DNA from: Flaccisagitta enflata
Taxonomy: Eukaryota > Chaetognatha > Sagittoidea > Aphragmophora
Direction: 5' to 3'
Length of the DNA: 64,000 nucleotides
NCBI GenBank assembly: GCA_965153355.1
Contig: OZ231128.1
Location: 34,534,001 to 34,598,000, forward strand
The notes below the pieces were generated by a model. The model was not told where the DNA came from and ran no database searches. It was given only the letters and a program-made list of their open reading frames with translations. The translations under genes and the position numbers were made by a program. Each line of letters starts with the position of its first letter. The stretch's first letter is position 1. Below are positions 12,633 to 26,764 of this stretch, piece after piece.

Positions 12633-13675
12633 GGTAAAGGAAAAGAAAGAGAAAGATGGGTGGTGAAGGAAAAGAAAGAGAAAGATGGGTGGTGAAGGAA
12701 AAGAAAGAGAAAGATGGGTGGTGAAGGAAAAGAAAGAGAAAGATGGGAAGTGAAGGAAAAGAAAGAGAAAGATGGGTGGTGAAGGAAAAGAAAGAGAAAG
12801 ATGGGTGGTGAAGGAAAAGAAAGAGAAAGATGGGTGGTGAAGGAAAAGAAAGAGAAAGATGGGAGGTGAAGGAAAAGAAAGAGAAAGATGGGTGGTGAAG
12901 GAAAAGAAAGGGAAAGATGGGATGTGAAGGAAAAGAAAGAGAAAGATGGGTCGTGAAGGAAAAGAAAGAGGAAGATAGGTGGTGAAGGAAAAGTAAGAGA
13001 AAGATGGGTGGTGAAGGAAAAGAAAGAGAAAGATGGGTGGTGAAGGAAAAGAAAGAGAAAGATGGGTGGTGAAGGAAAAGAAAGAGAAAGATGGGTGGTG
13101 AAGGAAAAGAAAGAGAAAGATGGGTGGTGAAGGAAAAGTAAGAGAAAGATGGGTGGTGAAGGAAAAGAAAGAGAAAGGTGGGTGGTGAAGGAAAAGAAAG
13201 AGAAAGATGGGATGTGAAGGAAAAGAAAGAGAAAGATGGGTGGTGAAGGAAAAGAAAGAGAAAGATGGGTGGTGAAGGAAAAGAAAGAGAAAGATGGGTA
13301 GTGAAGGAAAAGAAAGAGAAAGATGGGTGGTGAAGGAAAAGAAAGAGAAAGATGGGTGGTGAAGGAAAAGAAAGAGAAAGATGGGTGGTGAAGGAAAAGA
13401 AAGAGAAAGATGGGTGGTGAAGGAAAAGAAAGAGAAAGATGGGTGGTGAAGGAAAAGAAAGATGGGTGGTGAAGGAAAAGAAAGAGAAAGATGGGTGGTG
13501 AAGGAAAAGAAAGAGAAAGATAGGTGGTGAAGGAAAAGAAAGAGAAAGATGGGTGGTGAAGGAAAAGTAAGAGAAAGATGGATGGTGAAGGAAAAGAAAG
13601 AGAAAGATGGGTGGTGAAGGAAAAGAAAGAGAAAGATGGGTGGTGAAGGAAAAGAAAGAGAAAGATGGGTGGTGA
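12633..13675 (+). repeat. 29-bp minisatellite, about 36 units
   Basis: The unit is GGGTGGTGAAGG followed by AAAAGAAAGAGAAAGAT. 29 is not a multiple of three and the unit lacks stops on the minus strand, so two minus-strand frames stay open for over 400 codons; neither is a gene. One unit near 13445-13465 is shortened. Confidence 0.95.
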
Positions 13676-13949
13676 AAGAGAAGGAAGAAGAAATGAAGGA
13701 GGAGAGTAAATAGAGAAGGTAAGAAGGAGAAAGGGAGGAGGTGAAGGAGGGGAAGGAGAAGATGATGAAGGGTGTCCAGGATTTGTATGAAAGGAAGGAA
13801 GAAAACAATGAGAGGTATTCTGGATGTGGAAGCTGGAAGAAGTAGAAAGAAAGTTGAGTGTGTTAAAGGGTAATGAAGATGTAAGATCGAACATGTAAAG
13901 GATTAAAATAGGACAAGACTTAGGTTAATATTTCTTGCGTTAAGAATAA

Positions 13950-14345
13950 TGTCACATCATTGACTTTTTTACTACAAATTGAATCACATCCCATGACATC
14001 AAATGACATCTGATGACAATAATGTCACACCACTGAATATTCTACCACAAATTGAATTACCTCTAATGACATCTAATGACATCTGATGACAACAGTGTCA
14101 CACCACTGGATGTTTTACCACAAATTGAATTACATCTTATGACATCTAATGAAATATGATGACAATAATGTCACTCCACCAAATATGTTACCACAAATTG
14201 AATTATATCTTATGACATCTAATGAAGTCTGATGAAAAAAATGTTACACCACTGAATATTTTAACACAAATCGAATTACCTTTAATGACATCTAATGACA
14301 TCTGAAGGCAGTATTTTACTACAAATTGAACTACATCCTTTATGT
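13950..14345 (+). repeat. About 70-75-bp tandem repeat, about 5 units
   Basis: Units contain CCACAAATTGAATTACATC, TAATGACATCTGATGACA and ATGTCACACCACTGAAT. Confidence 0.85.
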
Positions 14346-14373
14346 CTAATGATTTTATGCCTAAAACTCGACT

Positions 14374-14626
14374 ATGGGCGTGTTTTTACTGGCGACAAGA
14401 GTCTCAATTGTTTCCATGGACACATTTTCATGAATTACAACCGACCCACAAGGGAGTGAGCAAAGTGAGTGAGCGAGCCAGTGAACAGAGCGAGCAAGCA
14501 ATGCAAGCATAATAAAGCAGAGCGCTGCAGAGCGAGTGAGTGGAGTGAGCGATGTGAGTGAACAAACGTAGCGAGCGACCGAGTGGCCACATAAAAACAC
14601 GATTTCCACGAGTAGAAACAGATCCG
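14374..14626 (+). mobile_element. Degenerate copy of the intron-forming MITE family
   Basis: It begins TATGGGCGTGTTTTTACTGG and ends near ACGAGTAGAAACAG. The middle has the family's GGGAGTGAGCAAAGTGAG and CAGAGCGCTGCAGAGCGAG blocks. The ends have drifted and no clean target duplication is visible. Confidence 0.6.
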
Positions 14627-14730
14627 ATGTCTCACTTGGAACTTACAAGATATGAATTGCACCTGAGTAACACACTATAAATGTCTCACTACTAAATAGA
14701 TTACACCTGCATGTCATGTCACAGAATGTC

Positions 14731-15212
14731 TTACTGCAAATGAGCACATTTTCCCATTAATATCTTACCGCTAAAGAGTGTTTGTTGTTTGTTTCGAGTT
14801 TTCTTCCATCGCCGAGTTGAAAAAGAAGCCAAACCAGCAAAAATGCACAAAAAACTCCGCTTGGTCCCATTATCAAGTATGAGTGCAGTTTTACGATCTG
14901 ATGATATGAAATCAATCAAACAATGTGTGGAACAAATAATCCATCAAACGGCTACAGTAAACGCGTGAATCTTGAATTCAAGTATTTGGTGAAGATAACA
15001 GTCATGTAATTCGTCAATTCATTGAAACCATCACGATTTAAATATTCGTAGTGTAATTCATGGACGAAAAAATTGATCAATGTACCGTCAAAATCTCGAA
15101 GGGAGTGAAAGCATTTGTGAGAGACAAAAAAAGACATGTTTGAGTTGCTACTCGTACATGTGTAAAAATGAGTGCCGCTGAGAGAGCCTAAAAGAGGGGC
15201 GTTACCCTGCAT
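14731..15212 (-). other. Two unassigned short open frames
   Basis: The minus strand holds an ATG-started 86-codon frame (15212-14952), with SGTHFYTCTSSNSNMSFF and HYEYLNRDGFNELTNYM, and then a TTG-started frame (14919-14731) with RKTALILDNGTKRSFLC. Both have protein-like composition. An acceptor CCTCTTTTAG lies inside the first. They may be exons of an unknown gene; no domain recognised. Confidence 0.2.
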
Positions 15213-15700
15213 CTCTCATCAATTTCAGATCAGTTAATGTTCTGATTTTTTTTTCTAAAGCTCAAGCGGAAAGCTAAAAACGATTTCTCATGAAAGGGAC
15301 AACAAGTTAACAACTTCTCTCTTTGATTTTTCATTTGTCTTCAATGTTTAAGCAAACAGTTTCCTTATAATTGAGCATATGAAGTTGTTATGAAGACAAA
15401 ATTGAAGGTAAGAATCGCAGCGATATTTGAATTCTAGTATGTTTGGAATCGTCTACAAACATTACAGCTACAAACTGCAGAGGTCGATTCATTTTCCTTT
15501 ATTTTTCTTACTTTTTTTTCTCGTTTCGTCCAATTCAGGTTTTCATTTGGATTAATTTTTGGCAAAGGAAATTTAATCCCTCAATTATTTATTTTCTTTT
15601 ATTCCAAAAGCTTTATCATTAAATAGCTAAATCATGTCATTTCTAGTTCTTTTGAGCTGAGTCAGAGCTTCACTTGACTTATCAAAGTTAGTGGAATTAC
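15213..15700. other. Unique sequence
   Basis: AT-rich, with T-rich tracts. No gene or repeat recognised. Confidence 0.4.
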
Positions 15701-15705
15701 CCCAG

Positions 15706-15856
<151 letters not shown>

Positions 15857-16260
15857 ATTTTCGAACTGCTTCAATTTTAAGTGTGTCAAAGTGAGGTTGA
15901 ACTATGGTTCTTTTTGATGGTTCAATCGAATACCCTGTCGCTCTCAATTTTACTGAGACTGTCTCTATGTCCCTGTTTCTATACCTCGGTGTCTATTTAG
16001 TCACTGTCCCTGATTTCAGGCATACTTTTTCATTGTGCACCTGTCTAGTCATCCTTATCGTTTTGACTCTCTCTGTCTGTCTCTGTCTTTTCATCTTTTT
16101 GAAGGTACGTTAACAATTACTGTCTGTCAGTCTGTTTGTCTGTTAGCAGATTTGTCAGACACACCCTCAATCCGTTATTTTTTTCTTCCTTGGCTCTCTC
16201 TGTGTCTTTGTCTCTATCTCTGCGTGTCTCTGTTTCTATCACTTATTCTCTCACAGTCTC
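15857..16260. other. CT/GTCT-rich lead-in to the TTTC array
   Basis: Increasingly TCTCTGTCT-biased sequence. No gene seen. Confidence 0.4.
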
Positions 16261-16264
16261 ACTC

Positions 16265-17625
<1,361 letters not shown>

Positions 17626-17749
17626 ATTCTTATTGTCATTCTTATTCCCTCACTCTGTCTGTGACTGCCTCTCTATCAAACCCTATCTCTCCGTCACTTT
17701 CTGTCTCCCTGTCTCTCTGTCTGTCTGCCTGCCTGTCTTCGTCTCTTTC

Positions 17750-18047
<298 letters not shown>

Positions 18048-18271
18048 TTTTCTGACACAAGAAAGGTAAAAAAGCTGTTGACGTTTCTTGAGTTGAAATT
18101 GAAGACAAGTTGACAATAAAAAACTGATCGCAAAAAAAAAAGACAATTATCTGTTGTCAAAGTTTTCTGTCGAGAATTTGAAATAAATTGTCTCCTTTTC
18201 AGCAAAATTGCGGAAAAAAAAAGAATAATAAAAGACAGGAAGGCAACATGAATAACACTTATGTTGTATTG

Positions 18272-18460
18272 CAGGGAAAGATTTACAGGAAAGAGAATAT
18301 CAATGACACAAAAGTAGTACTAAATGAAATGAAAGTATTGACACAAGTCCGGGGTTGCGAACATCCGAATCTTGCCCCATGAATAATCAGGTCAGATACA
18401 AGGCTGCCCAAGTCTTGAGTGAGTTGGCAGGGGAAGTGATTAAAAAGGCTAACCATGTAT
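18272..18460 (+). pseudogene. Possible coding remnant beside a CAA array (weak kinase-like motif)
   Basis: After the acceptor-like TTGTATTGCAG a frame reads GKIYRKENINDTKVVLNEMK then VLTQVRGCEHPNLAP and stops. The series NE-x-x-VL-x-x-V...HPNL resembles protein-kinase subdomains III-IV. About 10 bp on, another frame reads NNQVRYKAAQVLSELAGEVI and runs into the CAA array as threonine. Both look coding-like but are in different frames, so this is either a decayed exon or chance. Confidence 0.25.
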
Positions 18461-18462
18461 TT

Positions 18463-18862
<400 letters not shown>

Positions 18863-18926
18863 GCCTCTTTTCATCCTAACATATTTTATCAGCATTTCCT
18901 TGTGTCCAAGGACAAGAGAGAAATTA

Positions 18927-19740
18927 GCTTTTTGTAGAACACAGGGGGAATCTGTCTATCTGTCCGTCCATCCATCCGTCCATATGTCCGTACGTCTGTC
19001 CATATGTCCGTACATCTGTCCGTCCCCCCGCCCCTTCCTCAGGGCTTCGTCTCCTTTGGGGCACAAATCAAAACTGTATGGCCCAATTCCAAGCAAAATG
19101 GCCCAAATCCAAGCAAAATGGCCCAAATCCAAGCAAAATGGCCCAAATCTGGCTAGAAAACCTGAATTTATGCATGAGTTCTATCATTTTGGCCCCTCAA
19201 ACCAAGATTCTGGCTTCTCATATCCAAATTCTGGCTTCCAAAACTCACATCCTAGCCTTTGAGACCCAGATCTTGACCTCTGGGACCCAGTTTCTGACCT
19301 CCGTAACCCAGGTTCTGGCCCCAAAGACCTTAATCCCGGCCTCAGAGACCCAAATGCTGGCCTCAGAGACTCTGATTCTGGCCTCAAGAAATCGGTCCCT
19401 GAGACCCAGATTCTGGCCTCAGTGACCCAGATCCTGGCCTGCTCCTCCCTCAACTTAACCTGAAAATTACTCAGGAAGGGCAAGGGTACCGTTGTTCATG
19501 TACTGCCTTTTGTCATTTCTGCATGTTATTCAATGAGAATTTGAAAAACAGGGCATCCTGGACAGAAGGAAGGAAGACAGAAGGACGGATGGACGGATGG
19601 AGGGACGAACAGATTCCCCCTGTGTTCTACAGAACTTCGTCCCCTTCAGGACCGCTGCCCTGCTCCGCCTCAGACTAAACCACCTACTACTCAAGCAGGG
19701 CACGGGTACCGCTGACCACTTACTGCCTTTGGGCTGCTAT
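18927..19740 (+). mobile_element. FB4-related foldback element, divergent class
   Basis: The left arm TTGTAGAACACAGGGGGAAT leads to CCGTCCATCCATCCGTCC. The core has CAAGCAAAATGGCCCAAATC (21-bp) units and then about 25-bp GGCCTCAGAGACCCAG units. The right arm ACAGATTCCCCCTGTGTTCT runs to GACCGCTGCCCTGC and the outer tail GGTACCGCTGACCACTTACT. A second outer-tail remnant at 19440-19510 suggests one more rearrangement. Confidence 0.65.
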
Positions 19741-20130
19741 TTGTTGTAACTTCAAGGGCAATTGGCAAGAGGCCTCTTTCAAGGAAAATGGTCGCAATCA
19801 ATATTGATATTGAAACAATTAAATGAGAAACATCAATGACAACAGAAGATGATATTGAAAAGACAAGTATAGTGGGTCTAATCATGTTTGACATATGTTT
19901 CGGCCTTCGGGTAGAGAAATACGTCAATGTGCACGCAAAGGGGCAACTTTAACGGTCAAATAGTATTCTAGAAAAATCATAAAATGATGAATTCATTATT
20001 CTTTTAAAAGAAATCATATTTTTAGTATAATTTATTCATTTACTTGCATTGAGAATCATTTTTGTGTTCAAAATCAGTTGGAAAAATTGAGAGAAAAAAA
20101 GAAAATTTGCCTCCATTTCTTGCTTTGTCT
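19741..20130. other. Unique sequence
   Basis: No gene or repeat recognised. Confidence 0.4.
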
Positions 20131-20134
20131 TACG

Positions 20135-20285
20135 TGAAATTCTTATTCTGTCTCTGAATGCATAAATTTCCATTTCTAAAAACATGGCCCTGTTTGAAAG
20201 ACATATAAGAAAGGGGCCATGTTCTTAGAAATGCAAAATTTTGCATTCAGAGACAGATTAAGAATTTCACGTGAAATGATTTTCC
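20135..20285. repeat. Hairpin-forming inverted repeat
   Basis: TTACGTGAAATTCTTATTCTGTCTCTGAA on the left is complementary to TTCAGAGACAGATTAAGAAT...CACGTGAA on the right; ACATGGCCC pairs with GGGGCCATGT in the stem. Confidence 0.8.
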
Positions 20286-20365
20286 AAATTTGCTATTCCT
20301 GTATACTGTAACATACGTTGTTTTCAAATTCCGTTTAGTTGTGTACTACTGCTAGCATTTTAAGA

Positions 20366-20900
20366 CAGCGTCCCCCGAAGGCAACATTTCTGTTTCAAAG
20401 AAGGTCAAAATGGAAAAAATGTATGAATGGAAATGCAAGAGCAAGTGAATAAAAGTTATTGAGATAGCTAAGACATAATACATATTCAAATGAAACAAGG
20501 CAGGATACACGGCCAATACCAGTCGCGGACGGGTGGGTAGGGGCGGAAATGCGTGTTTTCCCACTTTTTGACTCGATCACCACGGACCAACCGACCAATG
20601 GACGTATGGACAAAGCCTCTTATAGAGTCGCTAGTCCGCGACTGAAAATTGCCTTCATTTAGCAAGAGGACCAAGTTTAGCCAATGTTTCTTAAAGAAGT
20701 TATACAAAATTTCTATCTGGCTTTATTTTTGATCATCGACATGAGGCTGGTCGAAATTCTAAATTTGCATAGGAAATGAAAAAATAAAAAAACAAAGAAC
20801 ATTGTTCTCTTCTCAAATCGATTACAGAGAGAACTTTGTTTTTCAAAATGCAAAATTTCTCTGTGTTTGGCTTTTTTAGAATTTCAACCTCAAAACGCAC
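20366..20900. repeat. Dispersed repeat (copy 2), interrupted by an R1 element
   Basis: Homologous to 289-660 on both sides of 20494-20647, including the hairpin at 20755-20885. Confidence 0.8.
20494..20647 (-). mobile_element. R1 element (CGGAC subtype) inserted in the dispersed repeat
   Basis: In reverse it starts AACAAGGCAGGATACACGG, carries GTGTTTTCCCACTTTTTGAC, the CGGACCAACC block and ends AGAGTCGCTAGTCCGCGACT. Confidence 0.8.
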
Positions 20901-21010
20901 GTGATTTTTTTAGCCCTGTATCCGGCCTTGTTCAATAAGAAATTGCCGTCCTAATGTGTTGAATTGCTCTGCCAGTCTATATATCCGTCTCATTGTCTGT
21001 CATACTTGAT

Positions 21011-21226
21011 TTTTTAGTTACGGACACGCAACTCTTTAAGAGGCTTTGTCCGTCCATCCGTCCATGCGTCCGTCCGTCCGTCCGTGCGTCCGTCCGTCCG
21101 TCCGTCCGTCCGTCCGTCTGTCCGTCCCTCCGTCCGTAACCATTGAGTCAAAAAGTGGGAAAACGCTTATTTCCGCCTCTGCCCACCCGTCCGCAACTGA
21201 TGGCCGTGTATCCGGCCTTGTTTTTG
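21011..21226 (+). mobile_element. R1 element (CGGAC subtype)
   Basis: TTTTTAGTTACGGACACGCA, GGCTTTGTCCGTCCATCCG, a (TCCG)n block of about 80 bp, AGTCAAAAAGTGGGAAAACG and the end GTGTATCCGGCCTTGTTTT. A small fragment of the same end lies at 20905-20935. Confidence 0.82.
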
Positions 21227-21965
21227 TCATGGACAGATGGTAATGCATCATTACTAACGCCCAAATATTTGATGACATGTATATGAGTCCACAGAGGATG
21301 GTTTTCTTTATTCTCCATCCACACCCCGCCCCTGCCTTAGATGAGGCCTCTCAGCCCCTTATTAAGCCATTTAAATTTGAATCTGAATTCCTTGCGCTAG
21401 TTTTACACTGTCTTTTTAGATCAGACTGATTTATTGTAAACCTTAACAACTCGAAAACTACTGGACTACTGGAATATGTAACAGTTTTCTTATGCCAAAC
21501 CACAATATTAAGGACTTGATTGATTGTAGTCAGCAAAACAGTGTAAAGAATGACATTTTTAGGGCCAAACCAATTTTTTTGCAGAGTGACTTGTAAATAG
21601 GCGTTTCTAAAGAATTGGGTTAGCACCTTGGGATTTGTCTCAAATCATAAAAAATTGATACTTGATACTATGAGTTCTGCTTGAAAATTTTATGATTTTT
21701 AGCATTGGAGTGAAACTAAGATGTGTTTTTTTTAGATTGATGTTCCAAATTATCCAGTGGTAGGCAAAGAAGTGTGTCCAACTTTAAGACGGTTCACAAT
21801 CGAGATTTTTAGCTCGTACGTCAAGAAGCATAACATCAGCTAGTATTTCAAATCTCAGGACAATCGCATCAATACTTTAGAAGTTACGGCCTTTTTCATA
21901 CTTAAAAAGTAATAGAGAAAACCGACATTCTTTTTTTCCGTTTTTTCTCTGAACTCGCCCCCAAT
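21227..21965. other. Unique AT-rich sequence
   Basis: No gene recognised over about 740 bp. Confidence 0.4.
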
Positions 21966-21969
21966 CAAA

Positions 21970-23140
21970 TTTTCAAATTTCTCTGAAAAAAGTTAAGTTA
22001 CAGGATTTTAGATCTAGGCAAATCAAACAATTTCCTATTGATTGCACCTCACTTTCAAAAACCATTTTTAAAAAAAATATTTTGTTAAAATTTTCTTCAA
22101 AGTCCCTGACGCACGACACAAAAATTTTAAAGTTTTTTGAAAAAAAATGAAAATACAGGATTTTGGATCTAGGCAAATCAAACAATTTCCTATTGATTGC
22201 ACCCCACTTTCGAAAACCATTTCTAAAAAAAAATATTTTAATTTTATTTCTTACAATGGCAAAATAAAAAACTAGACGCTCAATATCTATCAATAACTTT
22301 TAAACCACTTATACTTTTTGCTTAAAATCCATGAGCATATAAAAGAGCTTCAAAAACTCTACAAATCTAGACCAAGCAGAAATTTTTAGCTCAATTTGTT
22401 TGGAAATGACATAAGTTTGAAGTTCAGCACTCAAATTCATGATTGACAAATAGAGCAGATTTTAGTGCCAGAAAGCATGACACTTTTTGTCTTACATATT
22501 CTGTAAAACAAAAAAATGAAATAGACGATACGAAAACAAAGGTGAAAATGAAGTATTTTCAATTCTCTACAAGATGGAATCAAGTAGAATTCATGATTTT
22601 GCTTCGTTTACAAGCTGTACCAATACAAAGTTGGTTACTATTAAAAAAGATTGAAGCAAGATTTGAGTTTTTTGAGTGGTTATCTTTAAATTATCATACC
22701 TTCTAAAGTTCTAAAGCCAGAAAGATCAGAAGGAGCTCAATTGAAAGATTTTTTGAAGATCTTTAAAACCGTCATGGATTAAAAGGTTCTAGCATTTTTT
22801 ACTACAACGCAATCAACAGTCAAAAGATCGCGTCTAGTTTTTTTTTTGCCATTGTTAAGTCCCTGACGCGCGACACAAAAATTTTTTAAGTTTTTTGAAA
22901 AAAAAAAATGAAAATACAGGATTTTGGATCTAAGCAAATCAAACAATTTCCTATTGATTGCACCCCACTTTCGAAAACCATTTTTTAAAAAAACATTTTT
23001 TTTTTCGAAGTCCCTGATGCGCGACATAAAAATTTTCAAAGTTTTTTGAAAAAAAGTGAAAATATAAGATTTTGGATCTAGGCAAATCAAACAATTTCCT
23101 ATTGATTGCACCCCACTTTTCCAAAAAAAAAATCCCAATA
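21970..23140 (-). repeat. About 157-bp tandem array of four units, split by an inverted-repeat insertion
   Basis: GATCTAGGCAAATCAAACAA and TTTCCTATTGATTGCACC occur at about 22010, 22170, 22930 and 23075, with CAAAGTCCCTGACGC between units. The middle (about 22245-22860) is bounded by inverted TTACAATGGCAAAATAAAAA and GTTTTTTTTTTGCCATTGTTAA, each next to the ACTAGACGC motif or its complement. Confidence 0.75.
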
Positions 23141-24060
23141 AGGGCTTTTTTGGGGGCCCTTAGGCACCCCCACAAGTCAAGGAAATAAAATAGAATTAGG
23201 TGATTTGCGCCATAAAACTAGATCTGTTTGAAAGATGTTTTCTTAGTAGAAAATCTTAGCCGCTTAAACATTTAGGTTCTATAACCTACTGACTATGTAG
23301 TTCAAGTCTCCGTCTTGCATTGTCATGGCTGACGGCCCTGAATTTTGCATTTTACATATGAGGGCATTTTTACTCCATTTTCCTAGATCTCATAAAATGG
23401 CACTTTTAAGTTCATTTAGTACTCTGAGGTTTATACCTTGTCCTCTATATGATTGCCCTACCCTGAAACTAAACCAAATGGATAAATTGGGTCTATCTAC
23501 ATTAATATTTGGTAAGAGAAAAATGATTTGGGGCCTAAAAGGATTCTATTTCCTGATATTGTATAAATGATGGGACTGTGTAGGGGCCCCTAAGAAGAAA
23601 ATAATAATATTTCGTTAAAGCCGAGGGCGAGAGAAATAAAAAAATCTCCATTGAACTAAACCAAGAACGCCTAGATCAGTGGTGATTTGCGCCTTCAATG
23701 ACTCTCAACACTTCAGGGGGCGAGTTTTTTTTAAAACAAGATGCGCTTTCAGCCTTAGAAATCTTAAGTTGTAACTCGTCCCCTACCAGTGGTTGAAAAT
23801 TCACAATTTTTCAAGACTCACAGCAAACATGCAAACTATGATTAATTACCAATCATTTATGAACAGTCCCAGAGTGCTAGCTCAATTTTCTTTTGGAAAT
23901 GGTAAACAAATGAAGAACATCTCTTAAATCCTTAAATATACTACAAAAAAATTGATTTTGGCCCCAAAAGGGCAGTTCTTTCCATGTTTTGCTGACTTTA
24001 ACCAATCAAGTCCTCAATATTAAGGTTTGGCACGACAAAACCGTCTCATATTACCAACAT
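23141..24060. other. Mostly unique; 3' side of the receptor gene
   Basis: Holds an ATG-started 81-codon frame (23325-23570, plus; MADGPEFCILHMRAF...) with no recognisable family. Otherwise nothing supported. Confidence 0.35.
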
Positions 24061-24064
24061 AGAC

Positions 24065-24430
24065 AAAATTTTAGTCTGGTAGTTTTCGATTTATAAATGT
24101 TTACAATAAATCCAATCTAAACAGAGTGTATTTTCATGGTATCCGATTTGAACCAAACAATATCTAAGTACGGCAGAGAGTGGAGTCATGGACACACTGT
24201 CAAAACGCGTGGATGCTCGTTCACGGTTTGTTCATCACCAGAACTAAAAATTTTGGTCTGGTAGTTTTCGATTTATAAATGTTTACAATAAATCCAATCT
24301 AAACAGAGTGTATTTTCATGGTACCCGATTTGAACCAAACAATATCTAAGTACGGCAGAGAGTGGAGTCATGGACACACTGTCAAAACGTGTGGATGCTC
24401 GTTCACGGTTTGTTCATCACCAGAACTAAA
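24065..24430. repeat. 182-bp direct tandem duplication overlapping the receptor stop codon
   Basis: Two nearly identical units of about 182 bp start at 24065 and 24247 (TTTTGGTCTGGTAG, TTTACAATAAATCC and CGGCAGAGAGTGGAGTC in both). The second unit runs into the last codons and stop of the receptor. The first is a second copy of the gene's last 20-30 bp and its 3' flank. Confidence 0.85.
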
Positions 24431-26764
24431 AGGAGATTACCCAACAAAATTGATACGACAGAAGCCACCTCATAGATGATGAATTGTTCTTCGAGAGTCG
24501 ATGTCAAAAATATGTTATCCCTATCATTAAACCATATGAAAACCGAGGTAGAAATCATAAAGGAATGCCGCAAAGTGATCAAACATGACTGTATGATATA
24601 CATAATAGTTCCGTTGTTGAATACTTTGATCTGTTTGCCAGCGAAATTCATTTCTATTCGTTTACGAATTATTTTCCTTATTTCCACCAGGAACATCTCC
24701 ATAGAGAACATGACAGTGACGATTGGTAACATGTGACAAAAAATACCATCCAACACAACATTGTAAATGATAAACGCATGTGACGAGCGGATATAATCGT
24801 AATGAGGGTGACATTCAATACGGAAATTAATGAAATTATCATTTCTGTCGATAACATCATGAGATCCATTAAGTATTTGACTTCTCAACCTTAGAAAGTT
24901 CAGACTGTACGAATATGTCACTTTATCACTTTTGTATAAACTGCAAAGAGAAGAAAATACATTCACATCCAGAAAGAATCGAGGAATATGATAAAGAACG
25001 GATACGAAAACGCCGATCCAAAATACAGACAAAACTTTTGTTTCAATCTCTTTCACCTTCAGTGGATATTTGGTCATTAACGCTAAAAATGTGCAATATG
25101 TTAGAGTGCTGAGACTTTGCAGCGTGAGTACCAGGTAGACTGCCCATTTAAAGACTCCGTCTTTGATCCACAAGACTTGTTTAGGTACGTTATCAGCGTG
25201 CGAGATCAGGGAAAATGTTGCATGACATATCACCAGAAGATACAGTAAGAATTCCAAGACAAGTTTGACTTTTACAAAGTAGTTCGCTGTCACTTGCGTT
25301 AGACCGCGATGAAACGATGTTAACCCGATGATAGCTCCCCCAATACTGGCAGATAGATTGAGGATAGCCACGATATCTTTGTCAAAAAATTCCAGAAAAC
25401 GAACCAATTTTGCTTCAAAGTTATGATAGCAAGACATAATTTTGCTACAAATGGTTTCTTGTTTTTGACAACTGAGTGACGAAACTCTATAGCTGAAATC
25501 AGCCGAACTCAGTCGATTCTTATGGCAACAAAAGGTATCAAAGGGCTGGGGATCGGTGTAAAACTCCATCTCAATTTGTACTCCAAATGTACAATATCGT
25601 AAATATTTGAACCTTTTCTCCGAGTGCAATATGATGGGAAGTTTCACACAAGAACCTCTGGACCTTGATGATTCTAGTGGGCTTTCGCAATTGTTCAATT
25701 TCCAAGTGTCTGATATTGCTTCAGTTTCAATTTCATTCTCAATGCACATGACTATTTCGCGACACGACTCTAGAATTTCATCGCAAGTGTAAAAGGAGGC
25801 CCTTATTGAAAAGTCACACAGCCATTTAGAATCTTTGTATGTCATACTAATCCCTTTAGATTGCCCATGAACACCATTACAATGAGAAACCTTGAAATCA
25901 TTGAAACCTTTCATTTTCTGTGAGAACCATTTTGAAGTGTCGATGCCATTTGTGCCAAAATCAGAGAGATGACACGGTGGATGCATGAAACAGGACTTGG
26001 CTACATTACAAACTTGTTTTTGATAATCACAATTATCATCTACGTCATCCAGAACAGTCTTGCTGTGGCATCGGATTTTTGACTGTTCCGTGTCCACCGC
26101 AAATGTGACTATTATGTACAGACTCCAATGCTGGCATAGGTTGATCATTTTACTCATTCCAGTGAAAATCACCGGTTCGCACTTAAAGCTACGCTCGGAC
26201 AGACACTCAAGAAACATCTGGCATTCTTTTTCAAAACCTTCGCAGTTGGAGAAAGGAGACAGCCTTTTCTCTATGCATACACCATGATTCATCCACGGTG
26301 CGAAAAGAATGTTTGGATACAGATTTGAGCATGCGGTATTACTGTATTCAGATAATGATTTTAGATAATGCGCTATATTAGGTATTATAAGCTGCTGTTG
26401 ATTCCATGTTGGATACATGCTTGGTTTGGCATATAACCTATTTTGACACACAAAATCCTCATCTTTCATTTTTGAAAAATCATGTCTGATTTCTTGAAAA
26501 CACTCTTTGAATACCATGCAATCATGAGCCACTTCCGCACAGTCTGTTGCGTGAAGAGTGGGTCTGCATTGTACCGAATCTTGTTTCACTCTGGAGATAT
26601 CAATTATTTTCTGTTGTTTGACTGTACTAATAAAGTCCTCACAAAACTTAAGCGCGTTAAATTCACGGTAGGCAGTGATGTTTTGTCGACTTTTGTTTGA
26701 AACTGGAAAGTTGAAATCAATAATGAATTCAGGGTTGACATGGTAATCCAATTTTTCACAGGTC
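24403..26764 (-). CDS. Receptor exon 6: five cysteine modules and seven membrane segments
   Basis: The acceptor TTCTCGACAG|GACC leads into TCEKLDYHVNPEF, and the frame is open to the TGA at 24403. The open frame extends upstream to a TTG at 26784, but no ATG or leader is there, so an internal exon is more likely. Five C-x6-C-x5-C modules lie before the membrane part. Segment 1 begins DIVAILNLSASIGG and segment 7 ends LLGNLLLVLVMNKP. No AATAAA-type signal was noticed close downstream. The last bases lie in a 182-bp tandem duplication. Confidence 0.85.

Noticed and set aside
12443-13894. Open frames of 415 and 483 codons on the minus strand (serine/phenylalanine-rich)
   Set aside because: They are readings of the 29-bp minisatellite in two frames; the unit simply contains no minus-strand stop.
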